A stretch of 64,000 nucleotides of DNA from Bradyrhizobium sp. LHD-71 (GCF_031157255.1 NZ_JAVIFX010000002.1:208179-272178); one strand, 5' to 3'; positions 1 through 8,840 are shown, numbered from the stretch's first letter. The notes: generated by a model not told the origin, from the sequence alone. Made by a program: numbers and translations.

Positions 1-13
1 CGGCAACTGTTCG

Positions 14-28
14 TTAACCAAACCTCAA
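14..28 (+). promoter_or_regulatory. Degenerate CtrA-type site
   Basis: TTAA, seven bases, then TCAA: the CtrA pattern TTAA-N7-TTAA with one mismatch. A further TTAAC lies just downstream, before the receiver gene. The placement about 50 bases upstream of the start codon is suitable for a promoter element. Alone this would be weak; three perfect copies elsewhere in the window make it worth recording. Confidence 0.3.
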
Positions 29-77
29 TAGGGTTAACAGGAGGTGTACCGGATTTCCGGACCGCGCGGGCCTCGTC

Positions 78-623
78 ATGTTCGGGATCGACTTTAACAA
101 GCTTCGTTTCTTGATCTGCGACGACAATGCGCACATGCGTCGCATCCTGCGGACGCTGCTGCATTCGTTCGGCGCTCGTGAGGCCTACGAGGCGGAAGAC
201 GGCGCGACCGCGCTCGAAATGTACATCCACTACGTACCTGACATTATGATCCTCGACTGGTCGATGCCGATCTTCGACGGGCTCGAGCTCACGCAGATGA
301 TCCGCCAGCCGCAGGGCAACGGCAATCCCTACACGCCGATCATCATGCTGACCGGCTACTCGGACAAGCGACGCGTGATGATGGCGCGCGATGCCGGCGT
401 CACCGAATTTCTCGCCAAGCCGATCTCGGCGAAGGCGCTCTACCAGCGCATCGTCAACGTCGTCGTCAGTCCCCGTCCCTTCATCAAGACCAAGAGCTAC
501 TTCGGCCCCGATCGCCGCCGCAACACCACGACCGCCTACATCGGTCCTGAACGTCGCAACAACGGCAAGGCCGAAATCATCCAGCAGCAGGCGCTGCTGG
601 ACAAAGCCAGACCGGCAAGCTGA
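78..623 (+). CDS. Stand-alone CheY-like response regulator
   Basis: A single receiver domain (about residues 8-128) carries the acidic pair D15/D16, the phospho-acceptor D60 in ILDWSMP, T92 in MLTGYSD and K114 in LAKPIS, so phosphorylation chemistry looks intact. The remaining 55 residues are basic and polar, with two repeats of the form GPDRRR/GPERR, and show no DNA-binding domain. Such proteins work by phosphorelay or protein contact. An Hpt-domain gene follows 17 bases downstream on the same strand and is the obvious partner. No histidine kinase lies in the window. Partner and output are inferred. Confidence 0.9.
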   Translation: MFGIDFNKLRFLICDDNAHMRRILRTLLHSFGAREAYEAEDGATALEMYIHYVPDIMILDWSMPIFDGLELTQMIRQPQGNGNPYTPIIMLTGYSDKRRVMMARDAGVTEFLAKPISAKALYQRIVNVVVSPRPFIKTKSYFGPDRRRNTTTAYIGPERRNNGKAEIIQQQALLDKARPAS

Positions 624-640
624 GTTCGCGAAGGATTCTC

Positions 641-1231
641 ATGACCGCCCGAGAGCGCGACACGACCGCCGCCAAGATCGAGGTTGAGACCTTCCCTGAC
701 CACCAGATCATCCGCCAGCCGAACCCCTTGCGACGTGCGGTGAAGCGTGTCGCCGAAAATCCGGCCGACGATCCCGTCGCGCGTGCCGAGAAGGCGCTGG
801 ACGGTCTGTCGGACGAGTTCGAAGGCTGGATGCGGCAGGAGTGCGAGCGGCTAGCTGCGGCGCACGCGGCCATTTTGAAGAAGGGCCTCAACCGGACCGC
901 TCAAGACGAGCTGTTCCGCGCTGCGCATGACATCAAGGGAGCTGCCGCAACCTTCGGCTATCCCATGGCGGCGGCTGCCGCCGACAGCCTGTGCCGGATC
1001 ATGGAGCATGCGCCCGATTTCGCGACAGTGCCGAACGAGCTGATCGCGCACCACGTCAACGCCATTCAGGCGATCGTGCGCGAGCACAGGCGTTTCGGGG
1101 TCGCAAGTGTCGCCGACGAACTTTCGAGAAAGCTGCGCGGTGTCGCCGACGAGTACCTCACGGCTGTCAATCAGGACCGGCCCGAGCATCTGGAGCTGAT
1201 CCTCGGCCCGAGCATCATTCCGGCCGAATAG
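641..1231 (+). CDS. Hpt-domain phosphotransfer protein
   Basis: The middle of this 196-residue protein contains AAHDIKGAAATFG, the classical Hpt signature with H96 as the phosphorylated histidine, in a helical setting (about residues 60-165). The N-terminal 45 residues are charged and probably disordered; the C-terminus is helical and of unknown role. With the receiver gene immediately upstream it would form the middle of a His-Asp-His-Asp relay. The kinase is elsewhere in the genome. Domain call is from the motif; the pairing is inferred from adjacency. Confidence 0.85.
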   Translation: MTARERDTTAAKIEVETFPDHQIIRQPNPLRRAVKRVAENPADDPVARAEKALDGLSDEFEGWMRQECERLAAAHAAILKKGLNRTAQDELFRAAHDIKGAAATFGYPMAAAAADSLCRIMEHAPDFATVPNELIAHHVNAIQAIVREHRRFGVASVADELSRKLRGVADEYLTAVNQDRPEHLELILGPSIIPAE

Positions 1232-1251
1232 CTCTGTTGGTCATTTAAAGC

Positions 1252-2439
1252 TTACGCCGCGACCAGGTGATCGTTGCCTTCGGCCGCCTGCACTGCTTGC
1301 GCAGCGATCAGCTCGTCGCAGAACACACGCGCTTCCTCGCGCGCCGATTCGGTCTCGAAGCGCCGCAACAGCATCAGCAGCGCCTCGGTCGCCTGCTCAT
1401 CCTGCGCGCAACTCGTCAGCACGCGCTCGACCATCCGCCGACGCAGGCGCGCTGCCCCGTCGATCGTGCCGACGAAACCGATCTCGTCGGCCGCCGAAAG
1501 CGCCGCGCGGAACGCACCGAAAGTCGAGGCCGGAAAGCCGGCCCGAACCAGCAGCGCAGTCAGTCCCGAGCCGGGCTGCTCGTACACAATGGCGCCGACC
1601 CTTGCCACAGTCAGGCCGGTCAGTTCGGCGAGCGCGTACTCGAACATGTCGGTGTTGCCGGAGAGCAGCGCCCTCAAGATCAGCCCGGTCGTGAGTTGCC
1701 CGATTTCTCGCAAATGACGGACCAGCGCACGCAGATCGTCCGCCCGGGAGGTCGCGGCGATGTTCACCGTCGAGCGTTCGCAGGCTTCGACGGCCGCGAT
1801 CTGCGCACGTTCCGTGTCGAGCCAGTTACGCGCAGTGACGAAAGCAATCAGCGCACCGGACAGTTTGCCGACCAGCGCCAACCGTGTGGTGGCAGGAAGG
1901 TCGTGCCTCGCCAGCAGCTGCTCGCGAACAATCGCAACGTGCCCAAAGCGCTCGACGATGCGGTCGAGCGACATCTGCGCGAGCTGCGCGCCCGGATTGT
2001 CGATCAGCGCAAGGCAAGCTTCCGCAGACCCCACCTCGGCAATTGCCGCGCAGACCGGCGTCGGCAAGCCGACGCGCCGCGCGACCGCACCTTGAATCTC
2101 GGTGCTGCCTGTGGCGACGATATCGACCAGATCGGCATCGATCAGAAGTGGCGAATGTTGCAGCACCGGCAAGGCGACCGAAGCCTGGTCCGTAGCGAGC
2201 GCCCGGACGATCGCCGGCGGCGCGTCGGGCGTGTGCGCGAAAACGCAGGCCATCGCCTCGCGGACCAGCGGCGATGGATCGTCGAGCAGCAACAGCAGCG
2301 CCCCCTCGGTCGCTGCCACGTCGTCCGCCGACATGTTCGAGAAGAGCCAGGCCCTGGCCAGGGCGCGCGTCGCTTCCGCGCGTTCGCCCGCTGGCGCTGT
2401 CCGCACCCAACCGAGAAAATGCCGCACAATCATAGGCAT
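1252..2439 (-). CDS. DUF2336 domain-containing protein
   Basis: A 395-residue soluble, alpha-helical, Ala/Leu-rich protein resembling the DUF2336 family, which is common in Alphaproteobacteria and has a HEAT-repeat-like look: helices punctuated by short loops, for example around LLLLDDPSPLVREAMACVF near residue 50. No catalytic motif or membrane segment is visible. It is convergent with the Hpt gene. Members often lie near signalling or motility genes, which agrees with the receiver/Hpt pair here, but no biochemical role can be read from the sequence. Confidence 0.8.
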   Translation of the reverse strand: MPMIVRHFLGWVRTAPAGERAEATRALARAWLFSNMSADDVAATEGALLLLLDDPSPLVREAMACVFAHTPDAPPAIVRALATDQASVALPVLQHSPLLIDADLVDIVATGSTEIQGAVARRVGLPTPVCAAIAEVGSAEACLALIDNPGAQLAQMSLDRIVERFGHVAIVREQLLARHDLPATTRLALVGKLSGALIAFVTARNWLDTERAQIAAVEACERSTVNIAATSRADDLRALVRHLREIGQLTTGLILRALLSGNTDMFEYALAELTGLTVARVGAIVYEQPGSGLTALLVRAGFPASTFGAFRAALSAADEIGFVGTIDGAARLRRRMVERVLTSCAQDEQATEALLMLLRRFETESAREEARVFCDELIAAQAVQAAEGNDHLVAA

Positions 2440-2599
2440 TCAGCCTTACGCAATTGATTTACGGCATCGCCCCCGACGCCCCCGCCCGGCACATTAGGGA
2501 CCGAGGCTTAATAAAGCGTTCACCATAAACGTTTGGGATTATTGCTGTTTCATTAACGACCGCGCGGCGGCGCTCGCACCGGAGGTCTGCAGATCACCT

Positions 2600-3604
2600 C
2601 TAGCTGCCGAATACGCCGTAGCGGTCGCTGAAGAGGTCGAGGCCCTCGCGCGCGGCAGCCGGCTGCCCGTTGGGCGTGGTGGGTACTGACCGGACGTCGG
2701 ACGCAATTCCGTTCGTGGACGACGAACTCCCGTTCGCCCAGAGCTCACGCACAACGGAGGCGACCGGCTCGCCGCGCTCGCCCGCCTGGAACATCGAGTG
2801 AAAGCGCGAATTGCGTTCGGCGATGCCGAGTTGCCGGCTCTCGGCTTCGGAGATGTCCGTCGACATAGCCAACCGCTGCGTCTGACCGGCTTGCGCGATA
2901 GACTGTGCGTCGAAATTCGTCGGCGCCCCGCCCGCCGCCAGCAGGCTCCGTGCAGCCGATGAGTTTGCGGCGATGGAATAGCGACCGGTCAGTTCGGCGT
3001 GCACCTGTGACACGGTGCGCGCATGACCCGAACGACCGTAGAAGATCGCCGGATTGGCGGCCGCTGCGCGCGGAAACATTTGAGCCGCATCGGCTTGCGG
3101 GTTGTTCTGAACACTCGAGATAAGCCGCGTTGCCCCGCCGGCACCAAGGAAGTGGGCGATGTAAAGCTCGCCGTCGCTAGGCCGCCGGCCAAGCGCTCCG
3201 GTCAGCTTGAACGAGTTGGAGCGCGTCAGCACGCCTGCCATCGCCGCGTTGGCAGCCGGATCCTTGCGCAGCTCGAGAATTTCACGCTGCATCGCTGCAT
3301 CGCTGACCTCGTAGCGACCGGAGGGCAATCGCGTGATGGCGTCCGCGTACCGGCCATAGCCGAAGGGTGCGCCCGCCTCTTTTACCGTACCGAGCCAGGT
3401 CTGTTCGATGAACTGATAGAGGCCACGTGCCGACGAGTTCGGCGCCGCCGCCTGCGGATTGAGATTGGATTCGATTTTTGCAGCCGCGACCAGATAACCG
3501 AAGCTCACGCCGGTGGCCGACGACGCCTGCCGGATCGTGCCGGCCAGTGCTGCTGCACGCGCCGGCTGAATCGCAGGATATGTCGTGGCCGCTTCGACCG
3601 CCAT
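2600..3604 (-). CDS. Lytic transglycosylase-domain protein
   Basis: Residues about 25-130 match the SLT lysozyme-like fold: AAKIESNLNP carries the catalytic glutamate E45, followed by SSARGLYQFIEQTWL and a GYGRYAD stretch. It would cleave the glycan backbone of peptidoglycan to a 1,6-anhydro product. The remaining 200 residues are low-complexity, Ala/Ser-rich and probably disordered. No clear Sec signal peptide is visible, so export could be through a dedicated apparatus such as the flagellar system; that is inference. A perfect CtrA-type site lies about 90 bases upstream. Confidence 0.85.
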   Translation of the reverse strand: MAVEAATTYPAIQPARAAALAGTIRQASSATGVSFGYLVAAAKIESNLNPQAAAPNSSARGLYQFIEQTWLGTVKEAGAPFGYGRYADAITRLPSGRYEVSDAAMQREILELRKDPAANAAMAGVLTRSNSFKLTGALGRRPSDGELYIAHFLGAGGATRLISSVQNNPQADAAQMFPRAAAANPAIFYGRSGHARTVSQVHAELTGRYSIAANSSAARSLLAAGGAPTNFDAQSIAQAGQTQRLAMSTDISEAESRQLGIAERNSRFHSMFQAGERGEPVASVVRELWANGSSSSTNGIASDVRSVPTTPNGQPAAAREGLDLFSDRYGVFGS

Positions 3605-3691
3605 TTGAGACCGGCTTGATCACGGCCGACTGTTGGCAGGCGCACGTTGCCGCCCGACCTCTTCGACCTTCTCCAACCTGACCAGCTATGG

Positions 3692-3706
3692 TTAACAGCG
3701 GGTTAA
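3692..3706. promoter_or_regulatory. Perfect CtrA-type site TTAA-N7-TTAA
   Basis: TTAA-CAGCGGG-TTAA matches the binding pattern of the cell-cycle regulator CtrA. It lies about 90 bases upstream of the leftward lytic-transglycosylase gene and overlaps the stop codon of hisI, so its target is most likely the transglycosylase. Cell-wall and flagellar genes are frequent CtrA targets in Alphaproteobacteria. Confidence 0.55.
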
Positions 3707-4164
3707 TCAGTCGTATGATCGTGCTTGGTGTAGACCGTGTTCGGATCGAATACCCGCTCGGCGGCCACGAATTTCAGGGCAGCGCCGCCGGCCTCGTCCG
3801 GGATCACCGCACGATAGAAGCACGAGCGCCGCCCCGTATGGCAGGCCGCTCCGCCCGTCTGCTCGACACGCAGCCAGACCGCATCCTGGTCGCAATCGAT
3901 CCTGATCTCGACAACGCGCTGAACGTGACCTGAGGTCTCACCTTTGCGCCACAAGGCGTTGCGCGAGCGGCTGAAATACCAGGCCTCGCCACTCTCAACC
4001 GTTTTCTGAAGCGCATCCGCATTCATGTGCGCGACCATCAACACCTCGCCGGTCACAGCATCGCTGGTGACGCAGGTGATCAGTCCGGCCGCGTCGAAAC
4101 GCGGGCGCAGCGCGAGTCCCTCCTCCAGGTCCTCGGAATTCTTCGCAGATGAAACGCTCGACAC
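3703..4164 (-). CDS. hisI: Phosphoribosyl-AMP cyclohydrolase
   Basis: Catalyses opening of the adenine ring of phosphoribosyl-AMP in the third step of histidine biosynthesis; cytoplasmic. Diagnostic blocks are [26 protein letters not shown] and [13 protein letters not shown], with the metal-binding cysteines in that last region and in [10 protein letters not shown]. The length of 153 residues is normal for the free-standing enzyme without a HisE domain. The start is GTG with an AGAGG ribosome site six bases upstream. It follows folE by 26 bases on the same strand, so the two are probably cotranscribed. Confidence 0.97.
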   Translation of the reverse strand: MSSVSSAKNSEDLEEGLALRPRFDAAGLITCVTSDAVTGEVLMVAHMNADALQKTVESGEAWYFSRSRNALWRKGETSGHVQRVVEIRIDCDQDAVWLRVEQTGGAACHTGRRSCFYRAVIPDEAGGAALKFVAAERVFDPNTVYTKHDHTTD

Positions 4165-4190
4165 GAAAGACCTCTCGCGGTTCGCGAGGG

Positions 4191-4856
4191 CTACCGTTCC
4201 GGCCCGCGCACCATGGACAGAAAACGTCCCTGCAGCTGTGGATCAGTGCGGAACAGGCCGGTAAACCTCGTTGTCAGCGTCGAGGCGCCCTCCTTGCCGA
4301 CACCGCGCACCGACATGCATGTATGCTCCGCCTCGATTACCACCGCAACGCCGCGCGGCTTGAGGGTCTTCTCGATCGCAGTGACGATCTGGGCGGTGAG
4401 ATGTTCCTGCGTCTGCAAACGGCTTGCAAACACGTCCACCAGTCGCGCCAGCTTGGACAGTCCGACCACCCGGTCAACCGGCGCGTAGGCGATGTGCGCC
4501 TTGCCGTAAAACGGCATCATGTGATGCTCGCAATGCGAGGTGAAACCGATGTCGCGGACCAGGACGAAATCGTCGTAGCCTGCCGTCTCGCCGAACGTGC
4601 GCTCGAGCAGCTCGTCGGGGGACTGATGATAGCCGCGGAAAAGCTCGTCATAGGCCTCGACAACCCGTCGAGGCGTGTCGACGAGACCCTCGCGGGAGCT
4701 GTCCTCGCCTATGTACTGCAACAGGGTCTGCACCGCGGCTTCCGCTTCGGACCGCGTTGGACGAGCGGTCCCGGAACCGCCCTTTGAAGACCCACTCTTT
4801 GAAGACGCTTCAGCATCAGCACCAGCCGCGCGAAGCGGCTTGATCACGGCATCCAT
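4191..4856 (-). CDS. folE: GTP cyclohydrolase I
   Basis: Converts GTP to 7,8-dihydroneopterin triphosphate at the head of folate synthesis. Zinc and catalytic residues appear in [17 protein letters not shown] and in [14 protein letters not shown]. The C-terminal two thirds is the conserved core; the first 30 residues are variable and Gly/Ser-rich. I chose the ATG at 4856 because GGAGAG stands five bases before it; a GTG 42 bases further out is open but lacks this site. Paired with hisI downstream, a common alphaproteobacterial order. Confidence 0.97.
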   Translation of the reverse strand: MDAVIKPLRAAGADAEASSKSGSSKGGSGTARPTRSEAEAAVQTLLQYIGEDSSREGLVDTPRRVVEAYDELFRGYHQSPDELLERTFGETAGYDDFVLVRDIGFTSHCEHHMMPFYGKAHIAYAPVDRVVGLSKLARLVDVFASRLQTQEHLTAQIVTAIEKTLKPRGVAVVIEAEHTCMSVRGVGKEGASTLTTRFTGLFRTDPQLQGRFLSMVRGPER

Positions 4857-5099
4857 ACGACTCTCCGTTCGACCGGCCCTGACGGGCCGGAGTGTCACCG
4901 GTCAATCGCAGCGACCCTTACGTTCGCCGGACGCCGCAAAAAAATTGTTCTCGGCACCTTGGCTCTCAACCGCAAAGACGCCCGAGGTGCCATTATATTC
5001 CCCACAGCGGACGAAACCGATGCTTTCCGGGAAGACCACTATATAACGCGGTGAGAGCTTCCCGCAATGCGGGGCCGGCACGGGTCATATGCGTTAGCC

Positions 5100-5570
5100 A
5101 TGATAAACGACATTTACAACAAGCGGATCATCGAGTTGGCGGGCAGCATTCCGCGCCTCGGACGCCTTGAGGCGCCGGATGCGAGTGCGACGGCCCACTC
5201 CAAGCTGTGCGGGTCGACGGTTACGGTCGACCTGAAGATGGACGGGTCGGTGGTGACCGACTTCGCTCATGACGTAAAGGCATGCGCGCTGGGCCAGGCC
5301 TCCTCCTCCATCATGGCACGCAACGTCGTCGGCTCGAACGCATCGGAATTGCGCGAGCTGCGCGAAACCGTGCGCAAGATGTTGAAGGAAAACGGCGCAC
5401 CGCCGCAGGGCAAATGGGCCGATATCGCCGTGCTGGAACCGGTCCGCGACTACAAGGCGCGCCACGCCTCGACGCTCTTGACGTTCGACGCCGTGGTCGA
5501 TGCGATCGGGAAAATCGAGGCTCGCGATGGCAGCGACGCTTCGACCGCGTCGGCAACAGCGGCGCGATAA
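5100..5570 (+). CDS. NifU/IscU-like Fe-S scaffold protein
   Basis: A NifU N-terminal domain protein of about 156 residues. Two of the three scaffold cysteines are recognisable, in HSKLCGSTV and VKACALGQASS. The third, normally in an RxxC-LLPW context, aligns with RHASTLLTF, so it appears to be serine. That suggests a diverged scaffold or sulfur-trafficking role rather than a standard IscU. No isc or suf gene adjoins it; it is divergent from folE. The start was placed at the ATG that begins MINDIYNK, the usual N-terminus of the family. Confidence 0.85.
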   Translation: MINDIYNKRIIELAGSIPRLGRLEAPDASATAHSKLCGSTVTVDLKMDGSVVTDFAHDVKACALGQASSSIMARNVVGSNASELRELRETVRKMLKENGAPPQGKWADIAVLEPVRDYKARHASTLLTFDAVVDAIGKIEARDGSDASTASATAAR

Positions 5571-5574
5571 GCGA

Positions 5575-6417
5575 TTATTTATTCTCGGTATTGACGGTCT
5601 GCGCCTTCGACTTGATCTCGGCCGTCTTCTGCTGCTCGTTCTCGAACCGCTCCTGAATCGCCTTTCCGACCGAGACCATCGGCGTGCTGCCGACGCTCGG
5701 GAGAATGTCCGCTAGCGTCTCGACGCTGATCAGGTTGCTCTTGCGGATCTCGTCCATGGTCAGCTCGCGCAACGCCTTCCACGGCGGAATGCTCAGCGCG
5801 ATCTCCAGCAGATCACCGGTACCACCCATGTCGAACGTGTACTTGGCAAGCCGGCCAACGTCGCGCTCGATGATCGAGACATCCTCTGCCGAATAAGTGG
5901 CCGACTTTGCGTCGTCCGCACGGTCGCCCATCCAGATCTGGTGCACGCGGATGTGAGCGGTCGGCGGCACGTAGCGGTTGACGCCCGCGAGCAGAAGGAA
6001 CACGCACATCGACTCGCAATAAGCGTCAGGCTTGATCGACGGCCTCATCGTGTTGGTCGCGCCGGACTTCTGAACCGCGGTGCCGACCGTGGTCGACATC
6101 CGCAACTCACGCCAGCGTCGTCCAAGCTTGATCGCGTCGAGTACCGAGCCGCCGCCGGAGTCGAGCACGACGGTAGCGCCGCGCACATCGCGGCTCCTCG
6201 CGAATTCTTCGAACTGCCGGTAGGTATCCGCCGCGACGATGCCGGTTGCGGAAATCCAGCCCGATTGGCCGTCCTGATTCCAGGCGAATTTCATCGGCAG
6301 CTTGCGCTCTTCAAGCGAAGACACCGCGTGCACCGACGCATCAAGTGCAGCGACACAGATGACTGCGGCGCAAGCCAGCGCCCAGCCGCTCAAGCCAAGC
6401 GACCTCTTGCCGAACAA
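5575..6417 (-). CDS. Exported ClpP/crotonase-fold protein
   Basis: After an N-terminal hydrophobic signal or anchor segment, a ClpP-like core is visible: VVLDSGGGSVLDAIKLG provides the oxyanion glycine loop, YCESMCVFLLLAG places a serine at the position of the ClpP nucleophile, and RVHQIW provides a histidine. This resembles periplasmic serine-protease-like proteins of Rhizobiales with unknown substrates. I prefer a TTG start because GGAAGGA lies six bases upstream and the signal segment follows at once; a GTG 39 bases earlier is the alternative. The C-terminus is charged. Confidence 0.75.
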   Translation of the reverse strand: MFGKRSLGLSGWALACAAVICVAALDASVHAVSSLEERKLPMKFAWNQDGQSGWISATGIVAADTYRQFEEFARSRDVRGATVVLDSGGGSVLDAIKLGRRWRELRMSTTVGTAVQKSGATNTMRPSIKPDAYCESMCVFLLLAGVNRYVPPTAHIRVHQIWMGDRADDAKSATYSAEDVSIIERDVGRLAKYTFDMGGTGDLLEIALSIPPWKALRELTMDEIRKSNLISVETLADILPSVGSTPMVSVGKAIQERFENEQQKTAEIKSKAQTVNTENK

Positions 6418-6667
6418 GTGGATTCCTTCCCTGCCCAGACGCAGCGAACGGCACACCCAGTGCTTCGCACTGAGACGTGACCAAAAATTGTCATAGCCAC
6501 GTTAGGAAAACCGTAACCTCCCGCTGGAGTAGCGTCTAGTTAAACTTTGTTGCAATGCGTCGAGACCCTGCAAATTTCTGACAGTTGTTGCGTTAATGCA
6601 GGGCCTAGCTCAGTTCCTGCATCGGAACTCGCTTTTGCCAAAAAGGGACGGAACTCGATAGAGCCGC

Positions 6668-6994
6668 ATGACCGTTCGTCACCGCCTCACGTTGTTCATC
6701 GGCCAAATGCCGCGCATTGTTGGGCGGGCGCTTATTCGCGCCTATCAGCTGACATTGTCGGCACTTGTGGGGCATCATTGCCGGCATCTGCCGACATGCT
6801 CGCACTATGGCGATGAGGCGCTGGCGCGATACGGGCTTTGGGCCGGCGGGTGGATGACGCTGGCACGGCTGATGCGCTGTCACCCTTTCGGGACGTCTGG
6901 CATCGACAACGTTCCGGTAGAGCTTCCGTCGCGCGCACGCTGGTATCTGCCGTGGCGCTATGGAAAATGGTCCTGGAAATCCTCCGAGAATTGA
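6668..6994 (+). CDS. yidD: Membrane protein insertion efficiency factor
   Basis: A short YidD family protein. RALIRAYQLTLSALVG, followed by HHCRHLPTCSHYGDEAL and then GWMTLARLMRCHPF, reproduces the family pattern of an amphipathic helix, a cysteine pair and the RCHPF box. It is thought to assist YidC/Sec-dependent insertion at the inner membrane. The length of 108 residues includes a slightly extended basic tail. In many genomes yidD sits next to rpmH-rnpA-yidC; here it is isolated, which is usual in this group. Confidence 0.92.
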   Translation: MTVRHRLTLFIGQMPRIVGRALIRAYQLTLSALVGHHCRHLPTCSHYGDEALARYGLWAGGWMTLARLMRCHPFGTSGIDNVPVELPSRARWYLPWRYGKWSWKSSEN

Positions 6995-7024
6995 CAGTTC
7001 GGCTATGGCGTCAACGATCGGGCG

Positions 7025-7450
7025 TCAAAAGGCCACGCATGACGTGCGCAGGGACATCAGCACTGATTGCTGCTTGAACTGCCGCTTGTAGGTTTCCGTG
7101 ATCGCCGTGATGCTTGCACGCCGTTCGATGTCGTCGCGGAATGTCAGCAACACGAGCTTGCTGGGTTCGTGCACAACGACACCGCGTTCGGCGTCACGCC
7201 ATTGTCCGCGTGCATCGACGATGGTCAGGCCATCCGGAAACCGCGGGCTGATTTCGCGCGCAACGAATGTGGAGAACTCCGCCTCACTGACGCCGACGCG
7301 GTCGCCGACCTTGCGGCCAAAGGTGAGTTCGGCCGTCACCATGTTTTCGGCCGGCGGCACGCACACTTGCGGCAGCATTGTACATGCGGAGAGCACGGGC
7401 GCCGTGACCGCGACGAGCAAGGCCAACAAACGCTGTGCGACCGACCGCAT
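7025..7450 (-). CDS. Small hypothetical lipoprotein
   Basis: The N-terminus LLALLVAVTAPVLSACTM is a lipoprotein signal peptide with a lipobox cysteine near residue 22. The mature part of about 120 residues contains TFGRKVGDRVGVSEAEFSTF and a segment typical of a DUF3574-like secreted protein, though I cannot fix the family. It begins six bases after the MFS gene ends, so the two form an operon. The function is unknown; an envelope role linked to the exporter is only a guess. Confidence 0.75.
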   Translation of the reverse strand: MRSVAQRLLALLVAVTAPVLSACTMLPQVCVPPAENMVTAELTFGRKVGDRVGVSEAEFSTFVAREISPRFPDGLTIVDARGQWRDAERGVVVHEPSKLVLLTFRDDIERRASITAITETYKRQFKQQSVLMSLRTSCVAF

Positions 7451-7456
7451 GAGATC

Positions 7457-8617
7457 TCACGTTTCCGCGCGCGCCTCCTTGCGCGGCCTGGTCGTCAATA
7501 GCACGCCGAGGCCTCCGATCATAATCGCGGTGGCGAGATAGCCGATCGGCAGGTATTGGCCGCGCTCGAACAGAACGCCGCCAATAGCGGAGCCGACCGC
7601 CTGGCCGATATAAAGCACCGAGGTGTTCAGCGCCACGGCGCCCGCGCTCAGTTCGGGCGCCGCCAGCACCAACCTCGCCTGCTGCAGCGAGTTGATGGCC
7701 GAGAAACCAAAACCCCAGATCAACACGCCGGGCAGCATCGCAAGAAAGGCGCCTGAACCCGCAGTCCAGACCGCCATGCCTATTGCGACCGAGCCCGCAA
7801 AGATCAGCGACGTGGCGAACGGACCGATCGGGCCCACAATGCGCGCGGCGACGATGCTGCCGATGATACCGGCAAGGCCATACAGCGCGATGGTCAGGCT
7901 GATGCCGTCGGCGTTGGTCTTTCCAAGCAGGACGAGCAGCGGCGCGATGAAGGTCAACACCATGAACTGTGCGCAGGCGAAGATCGCACTGATCGCGAGC
8001 AGCGTCAGAATCGGGGGTGAACGAAACAGATCGGCCCAGGTCCTGAGATCGACCGGCGGCGTTGTGAAACGCGCCGGCAGCGCGAGGCACAGGAAGACGA
8101 AGCAGACGAGAGCGATCGCACCGATCGCGAAATAGGAGGCAGGCCAGCCATAGCGGCTCGCGATCGCGGTGATCAGCGGAACGCCGAGCGCGAGCGCGAA
8201 CGACCAGCCAATGAAGACATAGGCGACGGTGCTCGCGCGTTTGTCGGGTGCTGCGATCACACCGGCGAGGCTCGCGGCCTGCGGCGTGAAGAATGCGGCG
8301 GCCAGCAGCATCACCATCCGGATCGCAAGCAGCGACGTGAACGTCGTGACGAAGGCGGAAGCGATATGCGTCAAGGCGATGACCAGCATGGCCCCTGCCA
8401 GCGCAAGCCTGCGATCGAGGTTGCTCGTCAGCCAGGACATCAGCGGTGAACCGATGCACAACACTGCTGAGCCGAAAGCGATCAAATAGCTTGCCTCGCG
8501 TATGGACACGTGAAGATCGCGCGACAGCTCGTTGAGGATTCCGGCAGGTGCGACCACGCTGGTGCCGATGACGAAATTGCCGATCAAGAGAGCGGTCGGG
8601 ACGGATCGGTAAGACAA
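7457..8617 (-). CDS. MFS transporter
   Basis: A polytopic inner-membrane protein of about 386 residues with roughly twelve hydrophobic segments. The loop SWLTSNLDRRLALAGAM between helices 2 and 3 is the conserved MFS motif A region. The family resembles DHA-type drug or sugar-efflux permeases. The reading frame is open a further 119 codons upstream, but that stretch is not membrane-like; a TTG preceded by GAGGA six bases away gives the usual length and places the first helix immediately. The substrate is unknown. The lipoprotein gene is translationally close downstream. Confidence 0.88.
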   Translation of the reverse strand: MSYRSVPTALLIGNFVIGTSVVAPAGILNELSRDLHVSIREASYLIAFGSAVLCIGSPLMSWLTSNLDRRLALAGAMLVIALTHIASAFVTTFTSLLAIRMVMLLAAAFFTPQAASLAGVIAAPDKRASTVAYVFIGWSFALALGVPLITAIASRYGWPASYFAIGAIALVCFVFLCLALPARFTTPPVDLRTWADLFRSPPILTLLAISAIFACAQFMVLTFIAPLLVLLGKTNADGISLTIALYGLAGIIGSIVAARIVGPIGPFATSLIFAGSVAIGMAVWTAGSGAFLAMLPGVLIWGFGFSAINSLQQARLVLAAPELSAGAVALNTSVLYIGQAVGSAIGGVLFERGQYLPIGYLATAIMIGGLGVLLTTRPRKEARAET

Positions 8618-8814
8618 TGCGTTTCCTCGAATAGGTTTTTGGGATGCGGGCAGCCAGCAGCGCGACGGCGCAGCGTTGCCCGTCGAACAGCTCAGGACCG
8701 TTGGCCGATCTCTTGAAAATTCCGCCCCGATGCGGGCAGCGGAACTGCCTATACAACGGGCCGCACGCGATTGCCACTTAGCCGCGTTGAAAAAAAGTGT
8801 TCGCGCAACAGTAG

Positions 8815-8840
8815 CGTACAGTTTACGAAATTTCTGTACG
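8815..8840. promoter_or_regulatory. Inverted repeat CGTACAG-N12-CTGTACG
   Basis: Seven-base perfect arms separated by a 12-base AT-rich spacer, in an AT-rich pocket between the MFS gene and thrS. The size and symmetry suit a dimeric repressor operator. It lies about 200 bases upstream of the chosen MFS start and about 290 upstream of thrS. No adjacent regulator gene is present, so the assignment is tentative. Confidence 0.35.

Noticed and set aside
1267..2457. A 396-codon rightward frame opposite the DUF2336 gene
   Set aside because: Arginine- and glutamine-rich antisense translation; the leftward frame has a coherent helical protein and family match.
2505..2522. TTAA-N7-TTCA as a further CtrA site upstream of the DUF2336 gene
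   Set aside because: One mismatch and no supporting second motif; not distinguishable from chance.
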